The notes beneath the pieces are model-generated. The model saw only the letters and a program-made list of their open reading frames with translations, searched no databases and was not told where the DNA came from. From NCBI GenBank assembly GCA_035566435.1, contig DATMRF010000007.1, positions 1-5,311 of the forward strand: a stretch of 5,311 bases of DNA, given 5' to 3'. The translations under genes and the position numbers were made by a program. This document shows, one piece after another, positions 1 to 5,311 of this stretch. The first letter of the stretch is position 1. The number at the start of each line of letters is the position of its first letter. The DNA comes from DATMRF01 sp035566435 (GTDB taxonomy: Bacteria; Verrucomicrobiota; Verrucomicrobiia; Limisphaerales; UBA8199).

Positions 1-677
1 GTTTCGATGATGCGATCGCCGATGGATTCCATTTCGTGGGGCGTGGAGACGACGAGCATCCAGCCGGCGACGTGGGTTTTGGGAACGAACTTGGCTTCGA
101 CGACGCGGATCCATGGCTTGGGTTTCAGGGCGGCGAAGTAGTCGGCGGCGATTTGGATTTCCGCGTCGGTGGCTTTGGCTGCGGCGGCGATCATGTTGCT
201 GACGGGTTTCAGGTCCGGATCGGAGCTTTTGCGAGCCCCGCTTTTGAAGTCGGCGAGTTGCTGAACGATGTAGGCGGCGGAAAGACCCGCGAGGCTGGAA
301 TTTTCCGGGCGGCCCTGGCCGTTGGGAAGATGGCAATAGCCGCAGGCATAGACGTCGGGCTGCCGGCCGTGAGCGACGATGTCCGGCATTTTGGGGTGAG
401 CGGAGGGATGCCAGTCGGGGACGTTGAATAAGTCGCGGACTTGCGAATAGGTGAAGGCGATTTTGCTGCCGGGAACGTGGAGGAGTGCGGTTTCGCCGGC
501 TTTGGCGGAGGCGTCTGTTGCCGGCCCGGGTGGATTGACGGCGTAGGCCCAGTAGGGCGGTGGCTCAATGGGTGCCTGCGAAATTTGCGATTGGGTCTGG
601 CTGGACGCTGCAGTGGCAAGGAAGAGCGCCGTTGCGAGGAGAGCAACGGAGAGTGATTGGAACTGGAGTCGATTCAC
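1..677 (-). CDS. Secreted mono-haem c-type cytochrome (class I, c553-like), 3' end outside window
   Basis: Probable periplasmic electron carrier. The frame is open for 225 codons from a GTG start at 677 to the window edge without a stop, so the C-terminus is missing. Residues 1-26 form a signal peptide: Arg3, a hydrophobic stretch (LSVALLATALFLATAA), then a small-residue cleavage zone near SSQ. The haem c site is C112-G-Y-C115-H116, followed by PNGQGRPE. Met162 in VSNMIAAAAKATDAEIQ sits where class I cytochromes carry the distal Met ligand, and the helix DAEIQIAADYFAAL (171-184) is the usual C-terminal helix. A tail beyond residue 190 (THVAGWMLVV, then MESIGDRIIE) extends past the cytochrome fold, as I recall from acidobacterial homologues. 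The proline-rich PIEPPPYWAYAVNPP at 37-51 also fits that group. GTG is chosen because AGAAAGG lies 7 bases upstream and the signal peptide starts there. The redox partner is unknown. It follows the cupin gene by 52 bases. Confidence 0.88.
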   Translation of the reverse strand, partial: MNRLQFQSLSVALLATALFLATAASSQTQSQISQAPIEPPPYWAYAVNPPGPATDASAKAGETALLHVPGSKIAFTYSQVRDLFNVPDWHPSAHPKMPDIVAHGRQPDVYACGYCHLPNGQGRPENSSLAGLSAAYIVQQLADFKSGARKSSDPDLKPVSNMIAAAAKATDAEIQIAADYFAALKPKPWIRVVEAKFVPKTHVAGWMLVVSTPHEMESIGDRIIE

Positions 678-684
678 GCGCGAA

Positions 685-691
685 CCTTTCT
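685..691 (-). promoter_or_regulatory. Ribosome binding site of the cytochrome gene
   Basis: AGAAAGG on the minus strand, 7 bases before the GTG at 677-675. It decides the start: no in-frame ATG gives a protein with both this signal peptide and the haem site. Confidence 0.6.
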
Positions 692-729
692 GGCGGTGGA
701 TTACGGTTGAGAGTCTGTTCGGAGGTTGA

Positions 730-1263
730 TCAACGCTTCTGTTCGGCACCGATGAGGGTGACCGCAATGATGCAATCTTTCGAGGAGCGGTTTTGCCAGG
801 CGTGGCGGGTGCCGTTCTGAATGACGCAATCGCCGGCTTTGAGGAGGACTTCGGCGCCGTCGTCGAGTTCGAGATAGACTTCGCCGGAAAGGACAACGTC
901 GAAGTCCACGGTGTCTGTGGTGTGCATGCCCGGATGCATTGGTTCGAGAACTTCAACCATGCCGGGAAGTTTGGCCTGGATTTCGGCGAAGGCGGCGGGG
1001 AGATCGGTGCTCTCGGGAATTTTGCTGGTGCCGGGAGGAATGGTGAAGAAGGCGAAACGGAAACCGCCGGCGGGAGGAAAGTAGCGGGGATGCGGGGGAG
1101 GAGTGCCGTCGCTGGGTAGCTTTGGGACGGAATCGGCGCCCCAGAGGCGATGGAACTCGAAGCCGGGGAGCAGGGAAAGGGTGACAGGTGCGACGGCCGC
1201 GTCTTTCACGAAGACGGATTTGCCGGAGGAGTTGCGGCCGGTGATGACGCAGCGGATGTTCAA
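730..1263 (-). CDS. Cupin-domain protein (single C-terminal cupin), TTG start
   Basis: A 177-residue cytoplasmic protein without signal peptide or membrane segment. Residues 1-75 (NIRCVITGRNSSGKSVFV...) match the N-terminal part I recall from small cupin proteins that open with a V-V-T-G-x-x-x-x-G-K/R-S-V motif. The cupin barrel spans about 105-172. Its first motif runs H110-PGM-H114-TTDTV-D120, then VVLSGEVYLELDDG. The second is AGDCVIQNGTRHAWQN, with H154 and N158 in the canonical H-x3-N spacing. D120 takes the place of the usual Glu, and the second His of HxH appears to be Thr116, so the metal site is atypical. The family resembles the Bll6423-like cupins; substrate and reaction are unknown. 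TTG at 1263 is preferred because AGGAG lies 8 bases upstream and the family's conserved N-terminus begins there. Extending to the ATG at 1518 would add a low-complexity tail overlapping the PEP-CTERM gene. Confidence 0.87.
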   Translation of the reverse strand: MNIRCVITGRNSSGKSVFVKDAAVAPVTLSLLPGFEFHRLWGADSVPKLPSDGTPPPHPRYFPPAGGFRFAFFTIPPGTSKIPESTDLPAAFAEIQAKLPGMVEVLEPMHPGMHTTDTVDFDVVLSGEVYLELDDGAEVLLKAGDCVIQNGTRHAWQNRSSKDCIIAVTLIGAEQKR

Positions 1264-1271
1264 GGGGGAGG

Positions 1272-1276
1272 CTCCT
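1272..1276 (-). promoter_or_regulatory. Ribosome binding site of the cupin gene
   Basis: AGGAG on the minus strand, 8 bases before the TTG at 1263-1261. It supports the TTG over the distant in-frame ATG at 1518. Confidence 0.65.
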
Positions 1277-1297
1277 GGGATGGGGAAGCGTGCGGAG

Positions 1298-1326
1298 ATT
1301 GTACGTTTTCCGGATTGATTGGGGAA
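1298..1326 (-). promoter_or_regulatory. Weak candidate sigma70-type promoter for cupin and cytochrome
   Basis: On the minus strand TACAAT (1303-1298) matches the -10 consensus in five of six bases. At 17-base spacing lies TTCCCC (1326-1321), which matches TTGACA in only three. Transcription would start near 1291, leaving a leader of about 28 bases before the TTG with the AGGAG inside it. The placement is sensible, but the -35 is poor, so this is only a candidate. Confidence 0.28.
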
Positions 1327-1340
1327 GTGGAGAAGAAAGA

Positions 1341-1407
1341 ATAACGCAGAGTACGCCCTTCGCGTAAATCCCTCAGGGCAAGCGGAGAGCGCAGAGGGCG
1401 CAGAGAA
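1341..1407. repeat. Degenerate CGCAGAG intergenic repeat cluster
   Basis: The plus strand carries CGCAGAG exactly at 1345-1351, 1390-1396 and 1399-1405, plus a one-mismatch copy CGGAGAG at 1383-1389. The last three copies are 7 and 9 bases apart. The complementary reading is a CTCTGCG-type run, which I recall as a common degenerate intergenic motif in environmental bacterial genomes; its function is unknown. It lies in the 196-base gap between the PEP-CTERM stop and the cupin start, otherwise without a recognisable gene. GCCCT (1355-1359) and AGGGC (1375-1379) inside it could pair with a 15-base loop, but no U-tract follows in either direction. Confidence 0.55.
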
Positions 1408-1459
1408 GAGCGGCACTGCACGACTGAGAGAGAGCCCGGGCGGCGAAATCGATTCGAAA

Positions 1460-2113
1460 CTAGGAGCGGGTTGTTGGGCGTTTGGCGGACAGGGCGATGG
1501 CGGCGAGGCCGGCGCCAAGCAGCAGGATGGTTGCCGGCTCCGGAGTACCGACTGGGCCGGGAGTGGAGACGGTCACCAAACTGGACTGAGTCGAAGTAGA
1601 GGGACTGGCCGAGTCCAAGTTGATGGCCAGCAGGTCGCCAGCGGGGTCCTGCGGTGAGAAGAAATTGCCGTTGGGGTCGATGATTTCGATGGAGAACTGA
1701 TCGGGCGTGCCGCCGGCGTCTACATTCGTGGTCAGGTTCAAGAGGAAGGAAACGGAAGTGCCAGCCGAAAAAGTTTCGGCAAAGAAGTTTAACAAGGAGC
1801 TGTCGGTGAGGGAAACAGTGGAAGACATGTCACCGCTGGCTCCGCCCGATGTACTAGAGATACCCAGAGTGCCTCCGCCAAGGGCAAAATTGGTCAGAGT
1901 TGCCGTGTTATTGGCGTCGCCGAGGCCGCTGCCATCGGTAAAGATAAAAACGATCTCGGAACCCGGGCCGGTGGGTAAACCGGAAGTGTTGATCGAGACG
2001 TTGACGGAAATTCCGGCGGCGAAAGAAGTTTGCGCGCCGAAAGTAAAGAGCAGCGCTGCGATGGCGATGATTTGCAAAAGTAGATTTTTCATGTCGGTCA
2101 TTTTTCCCTTCAT
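1460..2113 (-). CDS. PEP-CTERM sorting-domain surface/exported protein
   Basis: A 217-residue exported protein. The signal peptide spans about residues 8-33 (MKNLLLQIIAIAALLFTFG, then TSFAA), with cleavage likely after Ala32 or Ala33. The mature part is Gly/Ser/Thr-rich, predicted beta, lacks cysteine, and has no catalytic motif I can see. The C-terminus is a textbook PEP-CTERM signal: Pro-Glu-Pro at 191-193, a hydrophobic segment ATILLLGAGLAAIALSA (194-210), then basic KR and a short tail. Such signals are recognised by an exosortase that removes the anchor; none is in this window. The body resembles short PEP-CTERM proteins of Acidobacteriota (possibly NF038129-type, from memory). The first ATG (2113) overlaps the stop of the upstream SBBP gene as ATGA, favouring reinitiation there. 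In-frame ATGs at 2101 and 2092 are alternatives; AAGGGA lies just before the former, and the latter begins the classic signal peptide. The function of the mature domain is unknown. Confidence 0.92.
   Translation of the reverse strand: MKGKMTDMKNLLLQIIAIAALLFTFGAQTSFAAGISVNVSINTSGLPTGPGSEIVFIFTDGSGLGDANNTATLTNFALGGGTLGISSTSGGASGDMSSTVSLTDSSLLNFFAETFSAGTSVSFLLNLTTNVDAGGTPDQFSIEIIDPNGNFFSPQDPAGDLLAINLDSASPSTSTQSSLVTVSTPGPVGTPEPATILLLGAGLAAIALSAKRPTTRS
2110..2113 (-). promoter_or_regulatory. ATGA stop-start overlap (translational coupling)
   Basis: On the minus strand the bases read ATGA: the TGA (2112-2110) ends the SBBP protein and the ATG (2113-2111) begins the PEP-CTERM protein. Such four-base overlaps normally mean one mRNA and ribosome reinitiation. 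Only a weak Shine-Dalgarno-like GCAGG precedes this ATG, which is consistent with coupling. Confidence 0.7.
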
Positions 2114-5100
2114 GGCTGCGCGCCTGCAAGGACGCGAGTGGAATAGCTGAAGCCGGTCCGCGTGACGTCAGTGAACTGCAGGACGACGGAGACGCTGGAA
2201 CCGGGAGCGAGCGGCCCGGTGGTTGAGACGTAGGGGCTGCCAAGAGGCACGGCGCAGCCGGTGGTTCCAGCGGAATTGAACAGCGTGGCGTTGGCGGTGA
2301 GGCCGTCGAGCACGAGCGAAATGGGTCCGGCGATGGGGCTGGCGGAATTGTTTTTCAGCGTAATGCTTTGTACGAAACGCTTGGTGATGAAGTTGTAGCT
2401 GTAGCCGGAACGTGTGACGGAGACGGAACTGCTGACGTCGGTAGCGCAGAGAGGAATGCCGGTTCCTGAGAAGGAGATAAAGGTTTGCGGCGTGGGAGTG
2501 CCCGCAGCGTTGCTGGCGATGTTGAGAGTGGCGCTCTCTGGGCCAAGAATCGAGGCCCTGAAGAAGAATTGGAGATGGCAAGTGTCGCCTATCCCGAGTG
2601 TGGACGAGGGGGCCGGGCAGTCATTGCTGAAGATAACGAAATCACTTGCGTTCGCGCCCGTCATGGTGAAGCCGGAGATAGTCAATGGGGCATAGCCGGT
2701 GTTGGTCAGCATCGCCGATAGCAGAGGAGAGGTGAAGAGCAGGAAAGAGTTGCCGAAGGAAAGGCTGTTGGTGGAGAGGGTGGCCTCCGGAAATGCGCTG
2801 GGGATTTTGGCGACGTAGGCGTTGTAGGCGACGCCGGAAGTTCCACCGATAGTGCTTTGGAAAGCGGTAGACGTAACCGGAATAGCGGAGGAATAAGCAG
2901 AGCCCGCAAAGTAGGCGTTACCGACGCCATCCGTGGAGACAGCCGTGCCGGTGCTGCCGGTGTTGTAGCCGAACTCGTTGTCATCGGCAGTGAGGAGATA
3001 GGAATAGATAACCGCCGAGCCTTGAGGATTCAGCATGGTGACGAAAGCGCCGCCAAAGCAGGCAGGGGAGGCGGTCAAACAGTCGCCATTGAGCAGATTG
3101 CCCGGGAAAGTGGCGAGCGCAACGGGAGGAAAAGGCGGCAGTGGTGGCGGCGAACCAATGGTGACGACAGGCACAAGCGGGCGGAGGTAGCTGACCAGGG
3201 CTCCTCCGGTGATGAAGGCGTTGCCATTGGGATCGACAGCCAGGGCGGTGGGCGGTAGACCAAAGTCAGGGCCGTCAAGGAAGCCGCCAAGACGCGCGGT
3301 GTAGGTCAAAGAGGTCGCGGTGGGGTTCAGCTTGCTTACATAAACGAACTCGACTATGCCATGCGCGCCGTTGCAGTCGGTGTCGATCGAGTCACCCGCG
3401 GGAGCAGATGTACAGATGTCGAAGGCCCCGGGAGAAGGCGCGAGAATATTGTCAAACGCCCTGCCTGAGACATAGGTGCTGCCGTCGTTGCCGACGGCAA
3501 TGCCGTCAATCGTCTCCGGGAAAAGGGTGCCCCAGAGGAGGGCGCTGGAGCCGGGTTTCGTGAAGTCAAATTTGGCGATGAACCCTGCGGAGCCGCCTTG
3601 CGATAAACGCAAGGAGCTTGTCTGAAACGTTCCTGGAGTGACGAGGGCGCCGTCATGTGTGGAGCCGGCCAAATAAACATCATCGGAAGCATCCAGTGCC
3701 AACCCGGAAGGGACATTGAAATAGAGCAGGGTGCTGTAAATCATGGAGGCCGAGCCGGTCTTGGTGGGGTCGAACTCCGTCAAGAATCCATTGGCGGGGA
3801 GATTGTTGCAACTGCCCACACAAACGAAACCACCGTAGAACGGATTCGCGGTCATGGGGAAATCGAAATCAGGGGTCCCGCCAGCCACATAGGCAATGCC
3901 GTTGTGGTCGACGGCTATGCCGGTGGGCGTGACTCCGGGGTAGTCATTACCCCAGTAGTTTGTGGTATCGGGCGCGCCTAAATGTCCGCCGAGATCTGTG
4001 GAATAGAGTAATGCTCCAGAAGCAGTAAATTTAGCAACAAAAGCGGCGCCGGCGACGCAAACGGGGCTGGGACCTTTATCAGGCGGAAATGTGCAGATTG
4101 ATCCTCCGGAATATAAGTTAATGCCTCCGACAATTGGAAAGTCGAAAGATGAGGTGCTGCCGGCCACATAAGCATTTCCCAAGCCATCGACAGCGATAGC
4201 GGTGCCGCGATTCACACCCTCGGCGAGTGCATAATAGACGGTTTCGGGTTGGCCTAAACCGTTCAGGACGGTTACTGGAACGAAGACGCCTCCACCTCCG
4301 AGGAAAGTCGAGTAAACCAGAGAGTTGGCACCTGATTGCGTGGTATCAATTTTGGTGATGAAGGCATCGGTCGCCGGCGGAGTTGTAATTGGTGGGGAAT
4401 ACGTCGTCGATCCGCCAAAGGTGGCCTCATAGGCATTTTTCACAGGGAAATCGGTAGATGTCGTCGAGCCGGTCAGATAAACGGACCCGGCATTGTCGGA
4501 GGTGACAGCGAAGGCGTTATCAGTGCCGCTGCCACCGAGATAAGAGGCGTAGGCCAGGATGGGATCGATCACGAGCGGTTGTTTGCGATTGTAGGCGGCG
4601 ACGCGGAAGCCGATTTCGTGCGGGCCTCGACGAACGAAGCGGCCTTCGACGGGCGTTTTCGTTTGTGCATCGGATTGCTGATAGATGAACGGCTTGGAGA
4701 AACGCAGCGTGCCTCCGGAAACGGAAAGGAGAAGATTTCCATCGGCGTCGACAGAGATTTTTTCCGCGCCGTCAACGCGGAGACGAATTTTGGAGGGGTC
4801 TGCGCCGGGGGCGACGATGAAGTCGTGTTCGAGCTGGGACTGATTCCCGTAGTAGACGATGTCAATGCCGGGATAGAGATCAACGTAGCGCACGCGGGAG
4901 AAGTGAGGAACATTAGTGCGCCACTTGGCTGGATCATTGCCGACGTAGTAGTTGCTCACGCCCGGCTGCTCATCGAGGCCTCCGATTTCCACGGAGGCAT
5001 TGGCACCCAAAAAGCGCAAGCGCAAAGCGGCGAACGGATTGGTGGGTTTCGTTGTGTTGCCAGGTGCGAAAGGTGCAACTTCACCTGCTTCGCCGTAAAC

Positions 5101-5311
5101 ACGCGAGGGAGATGAGCGCAGGGCCAGGTCAGCTTCGGTCGGGCTCAACAGGAGGGTGTAGCCGCTGCCGCGGGCGAGAAATTTGAATTGGGAATCGGCT
5201 TGGCCCTGATTGGGTTCGAAGCTCATCGGCAGCTTGGCGTAATTGGCGGCGGTTGGAGTGTTGGGGTTGGCGAACGTCGTTGCGGAGAGGCAAAGCGCAA
5301 ACGCTGCCGTC
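2110..5311 (-). CDS. Large secreted SBBP beta-propeller protein with ASH/choice-of-anchor-D domain, 5' end outside window
   Basis: At least 1066 residues; the frame stays open to the window edge, so the start is upstream. Numbered from the internal Met at 5226, the 28 codons before it read as the end of a signal peptide (AAFALCLSATTFA) and the junction YAKLP, running into MSFEPNQGQA. That Met is therefore not the start. Residues 1-222 are the conserved N-terminal domain of SBBP proteins (SFEPNQGQ, ARGSGYTLLLSP, YPGIDIVYYG, EHDFIVAPGADP). Seven SBBP repeats follow (235-784), forming a probable beta-propeller. Residues 815-924 are an Ig-like ASH/choice-of-anchor-D domain (SLSFGNS, LTNTGYAPLTISGF, SFSGTG). 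Residues 927-1038 form a beta-rich C-terminal domain (SVSVTRSGYSYN, FVQSITLKN, STRVLAG). No catalytic motif or membrane anchor is visible; a role in extracellular binding or scaffolding is an inference. Twelve cysteines after residue 222 fall in six pairs. The PEP-CTERM gene overlaps its stop. Confidence 0.93.
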   Translation of the reverse strand, partial: TAAFALCLSATTFANPNTPTAANYAKLPMSFEPNQGQADSQFKFLARGSGYTLLLSPTEADLALRSSPSRVYGEAGEVAPFAPGNTTKPTNPFAALRLRFLGANASVEIGGLDEQPGVSNYYVGNDPAKWRTNVPHFSRVRYVDLYPGIDIVYYGNQSQLEHDFIVAPGADPSKIRLRVDGAEKISVDADGNLLLSVSGGTLRFSKPFIYQQSDAQTKTPVEGRFVRRGPHEIGFRVAAYNRKQPLVIDPILAYASYLGGSGTDNAFAVTSDNAGSVYLTGSTTSTDFPVKNAYEATFGGSTTYSPPITTPPATDAFITKIDTTQSGANSLVYSTFLGGGGVFVPVTVLNGLGQPETVYYALAEGVNRGTAIAVDGLGNAYVAGSTSSFDFPIVGGINLYSGGSICTFPPDKGPSPVCVAGAAFVAKFTASGALLYSTDLGGHLGAPDTTNYWGNDYPGVTPTGIAVDHNGIAYVAGGTPDFDFPMTANPFYGGFVCVGSCNNLPANGFLTEFDPTKTGSASMIYSTLLYFNVPSGLALDASDDVYLAGSTHDGALVTPGTFQTSSLRLSQGGSAGFIAKFDFTKPGSSALLWGTLFPETIDGIAVGNDGSTYVSGRAFDNILAPSPGAFDICTSAPAGDSIDTDCNGAHGIVEFVYVSKLNPTATSLTYTARLGGFLDGPDFGLPPTALAVDPNGNAFITGGALVSYLRPLVPVVTIGSPPPLPPFPPVALATFPGNLLNGDCLTASPACFGGAFVTMLNPQGSAVIYSYLLTADDNEFGYNTGSTGTAVSTDGVGNAYFAGSAYSSAIPVTSTAFQSTIGGTSGVAYNAYVAKIPSAFPEATLSTNSLSFGNSFLLFTSPLLSAMLTNTGYAPLTISGFTMTGANASDFVIFSNDCPAPSSTLGIGDTCHLQFFFRASILGPESATLNIASNAAGTPTPQTFISFSGTGIPLCATDVSSSVSVTRSGYSYNFITKRFVQSITLKNNSASPIAGPISLVLDGLTANATLFNSAGTTGCAVPLGSPYVSTTGPLAPGSSVSVVLQFTDVTRTGFSYSTRVLAGAQP
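2875..4524 (-). repeat. Seven SBBP (beta-propeller) repeats within the large protein
   Basis: The units share a core of the form A-hydrophobic-D-x-x-G-N-A-Y-V-A-G-S-T, several ending in F-P. They lie at 4524-4441 (SVYLTGSTTSTDFPV), 4209-4132 (NAYVAGSTSSFDFPI), 3924-3853 (IAYVAGGTPDFDFPM), 3708-3637 (DVYLAGSTHDG), 3510-3433 (STYVSGRAFDN), 3252-3178 (NAFITGGALVS) and 2952-2875 (NAYFAGSAYSSAIPV). Units 1 to 6 are each followed by a strand pair such as AFVAKF...LLYSTDLGG. They are divergent at DNA level, so they are old protein repeats and not recent tandem duplications. Confidence 0.85.

Noticed and set aside
36..431. Gly-rich plus-strand frame opposite the cytochrome
   Set aside because: Antisense shadow of the cytochrome; composition reflects the opposite strand's codon bias.
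209..646. Minus-strand 145-codon frame over the cytochrome gene
   Set aside because: It is a shifted frame of the cytochrome gene, rich in Pro/Ser/Arg with no motif. The GTG frame gives a signal peptide and CGYCH.
1355..1379. GCCCT/AGGGC inverted repeat as terminator or repeat-array hairpin
   Set aside because: Only five pairs with a 15-base loop and no T-run; too weak to call.
1434..1441. GCCCGGGC palindrome after the PEP-CTERM stop as a terminator
   Set aside because: It has no loop and no following U-tract on either strand, so it is not a plausible intrinsic terminator.
1264..1518. N-terminal extension of the cupin to an ATG at 1518
   Set aside because: It would overlap the end of the PEP-CTERM gene and read through the intergenic repeat as low-complexity residues. 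The TTG at 1263 has a good AGGAG and fits the family N-terminus.
2875..4524. Propeller repeats considered as a CRISPR or DNA-level tandem array
   Set aside because: Units are 66-105 residues apart, in frame, and similar only as protein; there is no conserved DNA repeat with spacers.
4336..5115. Long plus-strand open frame (259 codons) opposite the SBBP gene
   Set aside because: It lies wholly antisense to a well-supported coding frame with recognisable domains. It shows no domain, signal or ribosome binding site and is expected by chance in GC-rich DNA.

Overview
This 5.3 kb, GC-rich window most likely comes from a member of the Acidobacteriota (Solibacter/Bryobacter-like or a relative). I infer this from a large secreted SBBP beta-propeller protein with an ASH/choice-of-anchor-D domain, a PEP-CTERM protein, and a cytochrome c of a type common in that phylum. 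The assignment rests on protein style, not on a marker gene. All four genes lie on the minus strand, so transcription runs from high to low coordinates.

Region by region in transcription order: (1) 5311-2110, a very long secreted protein whose N-terminus lies outside the window. It has a conserved N-terminal domain, seven SBBP repeats, an Ig-like ASH domain and a further C-terminal beta domain. (2) 2113-1460, a 217-residue PEP-CTERM protein whose ATG overlaps the stop of gene 1 (ATGA), which points to one transcript and translational coupling. (3) 1459-1264, a 196-base gap holding a degenerate CGCAGAG repeat cluster and a weak promoter candidate, with no clear terminator. (4) 1263-730, a cupin protein starting at TTG behind a good ribosome binding site. 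(5) 677-1, a c-type cytochrome starting at GTG, with a signal peptide and one CGYCH haem site; its C-terminus runs off the window.

Genes 1 and 2 look like a cell-surface pair: a large extracytoplasmic propeller and a protein sorted to the envelope by an exosortase system encoded elsewhere. Genes 3 and 4 may form a second unit with a 52-base gap, but no substrate or pathway can be named from the sequence. I found no mobile element, CRISPR array, RNA gene or defence system. The less ordinary points are the ATGA coupling, the seven-repeat propeller with a likely strand-exchange closure, the paired cysteines, the conserved-looking C-terminal domain, and two genes with non-ATG starts.
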